From JBBIWA01 sp037439425 (GTDB lineage Bacteria; Acidobacteriota; Blastocatellia; RBC074), in assembly GCA_037439425.1 (NCBI GenBank), contig JBBIWA010000045.1:1-43403 (forward strand): DNA of 43,403 nucleotides, read 5' to 3'. Below are positions 34,544 through 43,193 of the stretch, one piece after another (position 1 is the stretch's first letter; the number at the start of each line of letters is the position of its first letter). The notes beneath the pieces are model-generated. The model saw only the letters and a program-made list of their open reading frames with translations, was not told the DNA's origin and did not search any database. The position numbers and the translations under genes are program-made.

Positions 34544-35062
34544 ATGAAAAAGATCATCAAGCAAAGTTGGTGGCTACTGTTTGCCTGCCTCTTCATTTTT
34601 TCCGCCGCGCCTGTGTCGGCGCAGGTGGTAAAAGCGACGGTCAAAATCAATGGCATGATTTGAGGGCTTTGAGCCAAGGGGGCCCAAAAGGCCCTGCAAC
34701 GCCTGGATGGCGTTGATCATGCTGAGGTGAATTTGGTCAAGGGCGAGGCCGAGGTGTTTCCCAGGTCTGGGAAATCTTTCGATCCGGTCTTGATTCCCAA
34801 AGCGATCCAAGACGCGGGCTTTACCGCGACCGAGGTCGTGGTGACGGCTGACGGAACTCTGGTCAAGCGGGGAGAACTTCTCGAGATTGATGTTTCGGGG
34901 CTGAAGCATTCGTTTGTGCTGGAAGGCGGAGCGCAGGCAGAGGCGCTCAAAAAACGCGCGGACCTCAGGGGGAGGAAAGTCCGTGTGACCGGCAAGCTCC
35001 ACCCGAGCCATGCGGATCATCCCCCAGGCCTGACGGTCGAAAAGTTCGAGGCGGCGCCTTAA
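34544..35062 (+). CDS. MerP-like periplasmic HMA-domain selenoprotein with a U-x-x-U motif
   Basis: One frame of 172 codons from ATG 34544 (GGGGGG upstream) to TAA 35060-35062 contains two in-frame TGA codons, 34661-34663 and 34670-34672. They fall exactly at the two Cys positions of the heavy-metal-associated motif GMxCxxC: INGMI-U40-GL-U43-AKGAQKAL. Reading resumes perfectly (LQRLDGVDHAEVNLVKGEAEV, a classical HMA fold). Residues 1-26 are a signal peptide (SAAPVSA). An extra C-terminal domain of about 75 residues follows the HMA domain. Candidate SECIS hairpins lie just downstream. Selenocysteine-containing MerP-like proteins are known from surveys of environmental bacteria. Two adjacent nonsense mutations at exactly these codons are very unlikely. 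Confidence 0.87.
34680..34715 (+). promoter_or_regulatory. Candidate bacterial SECIS elements of the MerP-like gene
   Basis: Two hairpins follow the UGA codons inside the coding region. GGGCC (34680-34684) pairs with GGCCC (34690-34694) around CAAAA. CAACGCC (34697-34703) pairs perfectly with GGCGTTG (34709-34715) around TGGAT. The second has a G early in a small apical loop, about 31 bases after the second UGA, within the spacing known for bacterial SECIS. The first has its loop 21 bases after the first UGA. Confidence 0.6.
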
Positions 35063-35178
35063 TTGTCTCGGCCCTGTTGGGCGAGAGCAACTTCGGAATA
35101 AATTGCGACCAGTGGAGATTTAAATAGTTGTACGGTTGACCTCGTTCACAGGCACCAGGCGATAAAGTAGCGGTAGTC

Positions 35179-35607
35179 ATGATTGCGACCGGGCAAAGGC
35201 GAATGACCAAATGGCGTGCTGTCTGCGCTATGCTCGCGCTTCTGCTCGGCCCTCTGGCAGCTCCAGTGTCGCTGGCGGCCCGCGCCTCGGATGTGTGTGA
35301 GCTGGCCTGTTGCATCAAAGCCGGCCATTGCTGCTGCAATCCGCGCCATGCCCGGGTCGCGGGACAAGCCCCGGATGACCGAGCGGAGATCAACCAGCCA
35401 CAGGTGTCTCCACGTTGCCCCGCTGAATGTGCGAGATCGCAAGTTTCCTCTCAGGCATTCTCGCGCGGTGCGGACGCAAAGGCCGCTCACGCCATCAACC
35501 CTTCAGATTCGTCTCACCTCCAGTCACAGCGAACCGCTCTCGCAGACGATTCTCTGTGGTTCAAACTATCCTCTCCACGTGCTCCGCCCGCTTCTCTCCT
35601 CAGCTGA
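35179..35607 (+). CDS. Exported Cys-rich protein of unknown function
   Basis: A 142-residue protein with a signal peptide (hydrophobic MLALLLGPLAAPVSLAA) and a Cys cluster DVCELACCIKAGHCCCNPRHA followed by CPAECA. The rest is low-complexity Ser/Ala-rich. The Cys pattern suggests metal or thiol binding in the periplasm. It stands between the mer-type operon and the second TonB receptor. ATG 35203 is an alternative start. I recognise no named family. Confidence 0.55.
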   Translation: MIATGQRRMTKWRAVCAMLALLLGPLAAPVSLAARASDVCELACCIKAGHCCCNPRHARVAGQAPDDRAEINQPQVSPRCPAECARSQVSSQAFSRGADAKAAHAINPSDSSHLQSQRTALADDSLWFKLSSPRAPPASLLS

Positions 35608-35780
35608 TTTTGATGATCGAAGGCAGCTGCGCTGCTCGCGCTCGCCAGGGCGCCCTCACTGCGGCAATCGCGGGCATCGTCCATGTGCGACACGCGCCTT
35701 GATTGGCAGTGGTGAGGCTGCCGTCGGCCGCAGCGCTCGATGCCATACTCGTGGATCCACGCAATGAAGAGGAGCAGGAC

Positions 35781-38087
35781 ATGGAAAGAGATACCCTGAG
35801 GCCGAGACGCTTGAGGTTGATGCGCTTACGCAGCCGCTTCGGATTGCGGTTCGTGGTGATCCTACCGCTCTGGCTGCTGATGGTCTGCGCGGCAGCCATC
35901 GCGCAGCAAAGAATCAATGGCACGATCACTGACAAGGAGACGCAACGGCCAGTGGCCGCAGCTACGGTAAAGCTTGCCAGCGACCTGCTGCCGGCAGAGC
36001 AAGTGGCAGTGACTGACGCTCGCGGTCAATTCTCGTTTGCCAGCTTGAGTCCCGGCCGCTACACCGTCAGCGTGTCGGCGGAAAAGTATTACCCGGAGCA
36101 GGTGATGATCCTGCTTGCCCCACGCGCCACCGAGCAGGTCAACTTCGAGTTGAGTATGATCTCGCCAGTGCAAGAGCAAGTTACCGTCCGCGCCCACTCG
36201 AAGCTGTTGGATGAAACCGAAGCCGCCACTATCACCACGATCAGTTCTGACCAGATTCATCTGTTGCCTGCGGCGCGGCGCACTCAGTTGGCCGACCTGA
36301 TCACACCATTTGTGTCGAGCGCCGTGGGCGGGCACGACAACCTGGTGCATCTGCGCGGCAATGAACTCTCGCTGAACACGTTCATCAACGGCATCTCTTT
36401 CTTCGACAACCCGCACCAGTTGTTTACGCCGGGCCTGGCGCCCGATGTGATCCAGTCGGTCAATGTCATCACCGGTGGTTTCCCGGCGGAGTTCGGCAAT
36501 CGCTTCGGCGGCATCCTTGACATCGTCACGCGCAGTGGCTTCGACGTCAACAACCACGGCAGCGTGACGATCAATGCAGGCTCGTTCCTCCGCCACAACG
36601 TCGCGCTCGACTACGGCGGCCACACCACAGCGTTCGGCTACTTTATTTATGCGCAAGCCTTCGAGAGCGAACGATACTTGAATACGCCCGAAGCCCGTGC
36701 CTTTCATGACTTCGGCCAAGGCTCGCGGAGCTTCGTGCAGCTCGACTATCGCCCCAACGCGCATGACTTCTTCAAGCTCGTGCTCACTGGCAGCGGCACG
36801 AATTTCGAACTGCCGAACACCGCTGAAGAGGAGTTGCGCGGGCGAGATTTCTTCCAGCGCAATCGCGAGCAAACCGCGGTGCTTTCCTGGGAGCACACTT
36901 TCTCCGCGTCGTCGGCTCTTGCGACTTCGCTCTACGAACGGTTGGTAAGCGCGCGACTCGTGCCGAGTTCGGATCCCATCTCGATCCAAGCGGGCGGGCT
37001 GCGCCAGGATCTGACTCTCGGCGCCAAAAGCGACTACTCGCTCTATCTCGGCTCACGCCACGCGATCAAAGCAGGCGTGGACCTGATGCTGCTCCGGCTG
37101 CGCGAGGACTTTTTCTTTGACCCGCGTCAGAGCGAAGTGGAGATTGAACCATTCACCTTTCGTGGGCGCAAGACCGGCGGGCAGGTGAGCGTCTACTTTC
37201 AGGATCAATTCAAACCGTTCAGAAATTTCACCGCCAACCTCGGCCTGCGCTACGATCACTACAGCCTGGTGACGAGCGGCCACGAGCTTAGCCCGCGCCT
37301 CAATCTCGCTTATGCGTTGCCGGGCGCGCGCACGGTGCTGCACTTCGCCTATAACCGCTTCTTCTCACCGCCGCCGATTGAGAATCTGCTGCTCTCGGCC
37401 AAGCTCGGATTTAGGGGACAGCCGCCGCACATTTCTCGCAGCCATCACTTTGAAGCCGGAATCAGCCGCTCGCTTGGCGATAAGCTGGTGGTGAGCCTGA
37501 CCGGCTACTGGCGGTCAGACAAGAACTCATTCGAGACCACCGAACTCGCTAACGTCCGCCTCTTCGCGCCCACCACGTTTGCGCGCGGCAAGGCGTATGG
37601 CCTCGAATTCTCAACTCAGTTGGCCGAGATCAAGCGACTGGGATTGTCTGGCTATTTCAGCTACACGGCACAGCGCGCGTTCCAGACCGGCCCAGTCTCC
37701 GGCGGCTTCACCGTGGAAGAGGTCCAGGCCGGCGAACGCAGCCCTGCCGCCTTCGATCAGCTTCACACAGCAGTAGCGGGGCTCACCTGGCGTGAGCGCC
37801 GCAGCGGCTTCTGGACCAGTGCCGCGCTCGAATACGGCAGTGGGACACCGGCTGCACTGCACGATGCTAGCGGTGAGGAGACGCGCGTGCGTTTACCTGC
37901 TCACCTGGTAGCCAACTTCTCCTTCGGCATTGACCTCTTTCGCCAGGAGCGGCATAAGGTGAGCCTGCAACTCAACATTGAGAACGCGACCAATCGGGTT
38001 TTCCGGATCGCGAAGGAGAGCGAGCTCACGCCGGTGCAGTTTTCGCCGCCGCGCTTTGTCTCAGGCTCGGTGAGGTTTTATTTCTGA
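35781..38087 (+). CDS. TonB-dependent receptor with carboxypeptidase-regulatory-like domain and plug
   Basis: A 768-residue outer-membrane receptor; ATG 35781 follows GAGGAGCAGG. A signal peptide (to about residue 41, AIAQ) is followed by a CarboxypepD_reg domain (INGTITDKETQRPVAAATVKL), a plug domain with HLRGNELSLNTFINGISFFDN and GGFPAEFGNRFGGILDIVTR, and a barrel ending SGSVRFYF. It is shorter than the first receptor and has a clear TonB plug. Its position after the mer-type genes and the Cys-rich exported protein makes metal-complex import a reasonable but unproven guess. Confidence 0.9.
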   Translation: MERDTLRPRRLRLMRLRSRFGLRFVVILPLWLLMVCAAAIAQQRINGTITDKETQRPVAAATVKLASDLLPAEQVAVTDARGQFSFASLSPGRYTVSVSAEKYYPEQVMILLAPRATEQVNFELSMISPVQEQVTVRAHSKLLDETEAATITTISSDQIHLLPAARRTQLADLITPFVSSAVGGHDNLVHLRGNELSLNTFINGISFFDNPHQLFTPGLAPDVIQSVNVITGGFPAEFGNRFGGILDIVTRSGFDVNNHGSVTINAGSFLRHNVALDYGGHTTAFGYFIYAQAFESERYLNTPEARAFHDFGQGSRSFVQLDYRPNAHDFFKLVLTGSGTNFELPNTAEEELRGRDFFQRNREQTAVLSWEHTFSASSALATSLYERLVSARLVPSSDPISIQAGGLRQDLTLGAKSDYSLYLGSRHAIKAGVDLMLLRLREDFFFDPRQSEVEIEPFTFRGRKTGGQVSVYFQDQFKPFRNFTANLGLRYDHYSLVTSGHELSPRLNLAYALPGARTVLHFAYNRFFSPPPIENLLLSAKLGFRGQPPHISRSHHFEAGISRSLGDKLVVSLTGYWRSDKNSFETTELANVRLFAPTTFARGKAYGLEFSTQLAEIKRLGLSGYFSYTAQRAFQTGPVSGGFTVEEVQAGERSPAAFDQLHTAVAGLTWRERRSGFWTSAALEYGSGTPAALHDASGEETRVRLPAHLVANFSFGIDLFRQERHKVSLQLNIENATNRVFRIAKESELTPVQFSPPRFVSGSVRFYF

Positions 38088-38219
38088 GGGCCGCCGCTTT
38101 CTATGCCACCCGAATTACAGAGAACAGAGGGGGCGTGCTGAGTGAACTGCCCGGCGCCTGCTGCGGAAGAGACAGGGCCAATCCCAAACGCGCCCCTTTC
38201 ATCTGCGAGGTAACCACTG

Positions 38220-38978
38220 ATGGCAACCTACAAAGACCTGCCCCTCAAGTACCGGCTGTTTATCAAGGCTTACCCCTTCGCGCGCTATGCTATCAACCCT
38301 ATTCCATGCGCGAAGCTCGCCAAGCCATTGAACAAGGCTTGCGTGGCGCTCATCACTACCGCCGGCCTGCATACGCCGGAGCAACCTGGATTCGATCATA
38401 CAATCAAAGGGGGTGATACATCGTTTCGAGAAATTCCACAGACAGTTGAGACCGCAACCTTGATCGAATCGCACAAGAGTGATGCCTTCGATCACTCCGG
38501 CGTCGAAGCGGATCGCAACCTGGTCTTTCCTCTGGATCGTTTTCGCGAACTCGTTGCGCGCGGCCGTGTTGGCAGCCTCAATCATCGCCATTTCAGCTTC
38601 ATGGGTTCGATCCTCAAGCCGCAGAGATTGATCGCAGAGACTGCGCCGCAAGTCGCTGAAAAGCTGCGCGCAGATGGCGTTGACGTGGCGTTTCTCACGC
38701 CGGTTTGACCTATGTGCGTGCAGACCGTGGGTCTGATCCAGGCAGCCATCGAAGGCGCAGGCATTACGACAGTCTCCATCTCTCTGCTGCACGAAATCAC
38801 CGATGTGCTTCGTCCACCGCGTGCCTTGTTCGTTCCCTTCAAACTGGGCTTCCCGCTTGGGGAAGCGAACAACCCGAAGTTGCAACATCAAATCATCGCT
38901 GCAGCGCTCTTGTTGCTTGCGAGAAATGATGTGCCGGTGATCGAGGATTTTCATCCTTCAGACTCAGCCGTAACCTGA
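38220..38978 (+). CDS. GrdB-like selenoprotein (glycine/sarcosine/betaine reductase selenoprotein B family), U-x-x-C
   Basis: The frame from ATG 38220 to TGA 38976-38978 contains one internal TGA at 38706-38708. Sense is continuous across it: VDVAFLTPV-U163-PMC166-VQTVGLIQAAIEGAGI. The TP-U-PxC-x-QT motif is the selenocysteine site of the GrdB-related family, and C-terminal landmarks (TTVSISL, PPRALFVPF, GFPLGEANNP) also match. An ideal SECIS hairpin follows. The protein has 252 residues, shorter than true GrdB, so it is a stand-alone redox selenoprotein rather than part of glycine reductase; no grdA or grdE is nearby. Conventional gene calling would split it at the UGA. Confidence 0.9.
38721..38735 (+). 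promoter_or_regulatory. Bacterial SECIS hairpin of the GrdB-like gene
   Basis: CAGACC (38721-38726), loop GTG (38727-38729), GGTCTG (38730-38735): a perfect 6-bp stem with a G-U apical loop 18 bases after the UGA. The small loop starting GU and the distance match the SelB-binding SECIS consensus of bacteria. Confidence 0.82.
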
Positions 38979-39026
38979 GACCTCTGTGGCAAGCAAAGCA
39001 ACGCCTGGGCATTATCGTCTCCACCC

Positions 39027-39389
39027 TCAATTCGCTTTCCGAGGGCGCCGGAGAAAGAGCACTACCGCCAGAAGCAACAAGAAAGTGAGAGGAAAAACTG
39101 ACTGCGGGATTTCGCCGTGGAGCAGATGAGTGGCTATAGCTCCCAGCATAATGACGATGAGTCCTGAAGCTGCCAGCCAGGCTGTGCGCGCAATGAGCAG
39201 TCCGATGGCACCTAGCAACTCCAGCGCGCCAATGAGCAGATAGAATTTCTCAGGGTAGCCCCAGTTTCTGAAATTCTCGACCATCTGCTGATTGCCGGTC
39301 AGCTTGCCGGCGGCAGCCATGACAAACCCCGCGGCGAGAAGAATCTGAATTACCCACGCGATAACGTTCTTCACCTTTGATCGGTTCAT
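39027..39389 (-). CDS. DoxX-family membrane protein
   Basis: A 120-residue membrane protein with four hydrophobic segments. It starts NVIAWVIQILLAAGFVMAAAGKLTG and has the DoxX-typical FRNWGYPEKFYLLIGALELLGAIGLL. DoxX-like proteins are small quinone or redox-related membrane proteins of broad, poorly defined function. Its start overlaps the stop of the upstream glycosyltransferase by four bases, so it is the last gene of the minus-strand operon. It is convergent with the GrdB-like selenoprotein, 48 bases apart. Confidence 0.85.
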   Translation of the reverse strand: MNRSKVKNVIAWVIQILLAAGFVMAAAGKLTGNQQMVENFRNWGYPEKFYLLIGALELLGAIGLLIARTAWLAASGLIVIMLGAIATHLLHGEIPQSVFPLTFLLLLAVVLFLRRPRKAN

Positions 39390-40165
39390 AGCTTTCTTTC
39401 TCTCCCTGAGACTGCCTGAGCTTCGATGGGTGGCAGCCGTCGCTCAAGTTCCTTCGACGCTCTTTCACGGTCGCTGTCATACCAGCGCGCGATGCGGTAG
39501 GGCGAGACACCAGCCAGATAGGCCGCAATCACTATCTGATTGATCAGAGTCGTGCGCCAGATGCCCAAGCTCATCCACCGGCGCGCAGAAGAGACGACCC
39601 GAACCGGCGCAATCACGATGCGCCCCTGTCTGCGGAATCGCCGCACCAGTTCGAAATCCTCCATGAGGGGCATCTCCGGAAATCCGCCCGCCTCTCTGAA
39701 AAGATCAGCTCGCATAAAGATCGCCTGATCGCCATATGGCATCTGTAACTTTCGGGAGCGCCAATTGGCCAGCCATTCAATCACTCGCAGTCCGCGCTGC
39801 GGTCCGTCCAGACCGAGCAGGAAAGCGCCGGCCACGGTTCCGGGCTGAGCCAGGATGCGATGCACGTGATGGTCAAAACCTTCCGGCAACCGGGTGTCGG
39901 CATGCAGAAACAGCAACACCTCGCCTGTGGCTATCTGCGCTCCGGCATTCATCTGTCTGGCACGTCCGGGCTCGGTCTTCAATACCACGGCGCCGAGTGA
40001 TTCGGCAAGGGTCGCGGTGGCATCACTACTACCGCCATCCACGACGATCACTTCTGCGGTGGAATCGCTCCGCGCGCTAATAATAGTTGCTGCCAGATTG
40101 GCCGCTTCATTGAGCGCGGGAATGACGATGGAGATGCGGCTTATAGAGGGACTCATTGGTTGCAA
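39386..40165 (-). CDS. GT2 glycosyltransferase of the TIGR04283 type (rSAM/selenodomain-associated transferase 2)
   Basis: A 259-residue GT-A enzyme: ISIVIPALNEAANL, VIVVDGGSSDAT, GRARQMNAGA, LFLHADTRLP (metal-binding DxD-like HAD), MPYGDQAIFM and PLMEDFELVRRFR. This combination is the signature of TIGR04283 proteins, later named arsenosugar-biosynthesis-type glycosyltransferases, which often accompany a radical SAM protein with a selenocysteine domain. That partner is not in this window. ATG 40165 and 40156 are both possible; either overlaps the preceding gene's end. Confidence 0.85.
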   Translation of the reverse strand: MQPMSPSISRISIVIPALNEAANLAATIISARSDSTAEVIVVDGGSSDATATLAESLGAVVLKTEPGRARQMNAGAQIATGEVLLFLHADTRLPEGFDHHVHRILAQPGTVAGAFLLGLDGPQRGLRVIEWLANWRSRKLQMPYGDQAIFMRADLFREAGGFPEMPLMEDFELVRRFRRQGRIVIAPVRVVSSARRWMSLGIWRTTLINQIVIAAYLAGVSPYRIARWYDSDRERASKELERRLPPIEAQAVSGRERKL

Positions 40166-40950
40166 CTATCGGATGCTTTTCCCAGCTGCGGCAAACCCTC
40201 CGGGTGATCCACGTCATCAAGCGGGGTTATCGGCCGCTCGCTACCCGGGCAACCTCTACACAATGAATCAAGCGCGAAGAGAAAGATGGTCAGCAGAATT
40301 TTTGTCCCAGCTCCCACCACGCCCTTGAGCGTTCCCGAGACCTTGGATTTTCCGATCCGGCGGCGGTAACTGACCGGAACTTCCTTCACGCGCCATCCTT
40401 CGCGCGTTGCTTTGATCTGCATCTCGACCATCCAGCCATAATCGGGATCGCGCATCTCCAGATGCTTAAGCACAGAGGTGCGAATCGCGCGAAATGGGCC
40501 GAGGTCACTATAGCGCGCGTCCCATAACAATCGAATGAGGAGGCAGGCGAGCCAATTACCGAACCTGGCCTGCGGCGTCAAAGCGCAGCGCTCACGCTGC
40601 CCCAACACACGTGAGCCTGCGACAAGATCGGCTTCTCCGCGCACAATCGGGTCCACAAGCAAACTCATTTCCGCCGGGTGATCGCTGAAGTCGCCATCCA
40701 AAAAGACGACTACGTCGGGATCACCTAAAGCCGCTATCCCGGCCAGACACGCCGAGCCGTAACCACGCCGCGGTTCGCTCACCACTCTGGCTCTGTGTGC
40801 GCGCGCGACTTCAGCCGTGCGGTCAGTTGAGCCGTTGTCGACCACGATAATCTCATCTACCCACTCCGGGATCGCCGCGACGACCCAACCGATGGAGCGC
40901 TCTTCATTGAGCGCAGGAATGACAACCGCGACTCTGGCTCCGAATCTCAT
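40153..40950 (-). CDS. GT2 glycosyltransferase, dolichyl/polyprenyl-phosphate-sugar type
   Basis: A 265-residue protein starting RVAVVIPALNEERSIGWVV, with IIVVDNGSTDRTAEVAR, the metal-binding FLDGDFSDHP and a C-terminal VSYRRRIGKSKVSGT. This pattern matches DPM1-like synthases that load a sugar on a polyprenyl phosphate. The stop overlaps the next glycosyltransferase. The gene upstream in the same operon is a GT-C transferase, which would use such a lipid-linked sugar. Confidence 0.88.
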   Translation of the reverse strand: MRFGARVAVVIPALNEERSIGWVVAAIPEWVDEIIVVDNGSTDRTAEVARAHRARVVSEPRRGYGSACLAGIAALGDPDVVVFLDGDFSDHPAEMSLLVDPIVRGEADLVAGSRVLGQRERCALTPQARFGNWLACLLIRLLWDARYSDLGPFRAIRTSVLKHLEMRDPDYGWMVEMQIKATREGWRVKEVPVSYRRRIGKSKVSGTLKGVVGAGTKILLTIFLFALDSLCRGCPGSERPITPLDDVDHPEGLPQLGKASDSCNQ

Positions 40951-40951
40951 C

Positions 40952-42403
40952 TCAGACCGCTACCTCCATACAAGCTTGCAACTGGCCACGCCGTTTCAGG
41001 TACCATTCCCGCGCAAGCATCAGCCATACCGGCACGTGCTCCAACCACACGATGCCTTGATCAAAAAACTCAACCTGGTTGCGGGCCAGAAAGTAATAAC
41101 GCAGGTAGTAGAGCGGGAGCAAAAGCGTCAGCAACAAGAGCGACCAGCGCCGACACAGCACCAAGAAGGGGAGGAACCAGACGAAGTACCAGGGGAATTG
41201 CGTGGGACTAAGCAGAAATAAGGCGGCGATGATTACCAGGCATTTCCTGACTAACTCTACTCCCTCATCGATCCCGGGACGGATCACCCAGATCACTACT
41301 CCAGCCAACAGCAGCCCCGTCAGCAATCGAGCAATGAACTGACTTTGATCAACCCCAGAGCCGGCTATTTTGACCAGACTCTGAACCAGCCAATGCAACA
41401 GCATATAGAGCGCGTCATTCATCTCCCATCTCTGACCGTAAGCTGTCAAGCCCGAACCTGCATCCAGCCCCCCGCGCCAGACGGGGAAGAACATAGCACC
41501 GCTCAGGAGAGCAAACAGCGTCAGCGCCACGGCGAGTCTCCTGGGCTGATTAATGAGCGAGCGCAGCAGCACCGGCAACAGCAGCGCCGGCCAGATCTTC
41601 GCTCCTACCGCCAGTCCCAATGCGCCAGCAGACAACACCTGCCGCCCGCTTGTGGCCAGCAGCAACGCGCCGAGCACCAGTGGCAGCGCCACCACATCCA
41701 TATGGCCCGAGTTGAAAACCTCCTTGACGAGCAGCGGATTCCACCAGTAGATCACCAGACCGAGCAAAGGTAGCCTCAGCCGCTGCAGCAGCAATACGAG
41801 CAGGCCGAGCGTCGCCACATCAAATCCCAAGAGCAGCAGCCGCCAGGCCATCAGGCTCCAGGGCTTGATCCAGTAAGCCAGCGCGAAGGTAGCCTGCGCA
41901 ACCGGCGGGTAGATCGTGCGCAGCCCTGGATGATTGATGCGCCAGATAATCTCACCCGAATTCGCAGACAACTGGCGTAGCTTTACGGGAACGGGTGAAG
42001 CTTCATCGGCGGTGAGCACTTCACCCGGCGAGAAAGCATAGGGGCTTGCGCCCTCGGCCGTCACCGCACCATCCCAGAGATAGCGATAAAAGTCATCTTC
42101 GAGCACCGGCGTCGAAGCAAACAGCACGGCGCGCAGGACCACACCGACTGCCAACACCCAAATCAGCATTGACTTGCTGAGCGAGACCGCGCCAAGGCTC
42201 GCCACCACCAGCAAATAGACGACTGCTGCCAGCATCTCGATTCCAACAAATGTCAGAATCGGTTTCACCAGCAGATCACGCTCATAATCAAACTGTGCTG
42301 AGAGTTTGGCTAGCGCCAGATGTAAAATAAAGAGCAGGACCCCCGCTCCTACCCAACTCCAACGGGGATCCCAACTCCGGAAAAATCGAAACTCCCTATG
42401 CAA
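40952..42403 (-). CDS. GT-C superfamily membrane glycosyltransferase (GT87/mannosyltransferase-like)
   Basis: A 483-residue polytopic membrane protein with about ten or more hydrophobic helices. The first periplasmic loop has the GT-C acidic motif EDDFYRYLWDG. Later landmarks are NHPGLRTIYPPVAQ, WWNPLLVKEVFNSGHMD and LSPTQFPWYFVWFLP, as in GT87/DUF2029 alpha-mannosyltransferases that take polyprenyl-phosphate sugars. It sits one base upstream of the DPM1-like gene. The two probably form a donor-acceptor pair for glycosylating a lipid or protein. Confidence 0.86.
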   Translation of the reverse strand: MHREFRFFRSWDPRWSWVGAGVLLFILHLALAKLSAQFDYERDLLVKPILTFVGIEMLAAVVYLLVVASLGAVSLSKSMLIWVLAVGVVLRAVLFASTPVLEDDFYRYLWDGAVTAEGASPYAFSPGEVLTADEASPVPVKLRQLSANSGEIIWRINHPGLRTIYPPVAQATFALAYWIKPWSLMAWRLLLLGFDVATLGLLVLLLQRLRLPLLGLVIYWWNPLLVKEVFNSGHMDVVALPLVLGALLLATSGRQVLSAGALGLAVGAKIWPALLLPVLLRSLINQPRRLAVALTLFALLSGAMFFPVWRGGLDAGSGLTAYGQRWEMNDALYMLLHWLVQSLVKIAGSGVDQSQFIARLLTGLLLAGVVIWVIRPGIDEGVELVRKCLVIIAALFLLSPTQFPWYFVWFLPFLVLCRRWSLLLLTLLLPLYYLRYYFLARNQVEFFDQGIVWLEHVPVWLMLAREWYLKRRGQLQACMEVAV

Positions 42404-42442
42404 TTCAATCCCGTATCAACTGGCAGTCCAAACCGAGAGAGC

Positions 42443-42883
42443 TTATTTGCTCCCAGACCCCTGGCTGTTACCACCAGCACCGGAAGCTGATTTCCTGAAT
42501 GCTTTGACTGTTAGTAGATCGGCGTCTAACTTAAGGCTACCTTTGATCAGCAGCTTCTCTCCGCTTGAGTGTTTCGAGAGGAGGTCCTTGCTCTTCGCGT
42601 CATTTGTAAAGCGAAGAATACGGTTGCGCAATTCAGTCAATTCGCTACCAGCATCCTCGGTCGCTTTGATCACCTTAAAGGTGAAATGATCCGGATCGTT
42701 CTTAGCACCAGACCCGCCAGAGGCTTTGGCCTGAAGCACGCCCTCAATGGTGACATTGAGCGTACCAGCCTTACTTTCACTCCCCTTGCTGCCCGATTGG
42801 GAATAGAGAGTCGTTGAAAATCCGGCCGCCGCCACCAAGACGGCTACCAGCGAAACCCACCAGAGATTATTTGTTCTTCTCAT
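42443..42883 (-). CDS. Small exported protein of unknown function
   Basis: A 146-residue protein; start ATG 42883 is chosen over an upstream in-frame ATG because GAGGA stands about ten bases before it and MRRTNNLWWVSLVAVLVAAAG makes a proper signal peptide. The mature part has a possible OB-like beta region (LNVTIEGVLQAKAS, FTFKVIKATED, KLLIKGSLKLDADLLTVKAFRK) and Gly/Ser-rich ends. No family recognised. It is upstream of, and probably transcribed with, the glycosyltransferase operon. Confidence 0.65.
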   Translation of the reverse strand: MRRTNNLWWVSLVAVLVAAAGFSTTLYSQSGSKGSESKAGTLNVTIEGVLQAKASGGSGAKNDPDHFTFKVIKATEDAGSELTELRNRILRFTNDAKSKDLLSKHSSGEKLLIKGSLKLDADLLTVKAFRKSASGAGGNSQGSGSK

Positions 42884-43193
42884 ACTCGATAGTTCCTCGA
42901 TGATATTAATCAATTCTAGAATCAAACTTGTTCTGGCACTCGCACCCTATTGGTTTGGGTTAAGTGCCATTCACCTAACTTACCTTGGTCGAACTATACC
43001 TACCGTTAGGCGATAAAACAGTGAGGATGCTTACACCCGACTATTAAAGTCGCCTTTCATCTTGTACTTTGGGGGAACCGCGCGTAGGCCGCCTAGGGTC
43101 GCCCCCCAGCAGCCAGTAACAGGAGCAATCATTGGTCCCCAAAGCCTTGGGTGCAGGCATCGGCTGAAACCCCAGGCCCGGTTGACGCCAAGC
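42884..43193. other. Intergenic region without a supported gene
   Basis: It contains the 5' side of the small exported gene and the 3' side of the AhpD-like gene, both on the minus strand. I see no coding frame, clear terminator or RNA gene. Confidence 0.5.

Noticed and set aside
35862..36989. Minus-strand open frame opposite the second TonB receptor
   Set aside because: Arg/Glu-rich shadow with no motif; the plus-strand receptor has signal, plug and barrel features.
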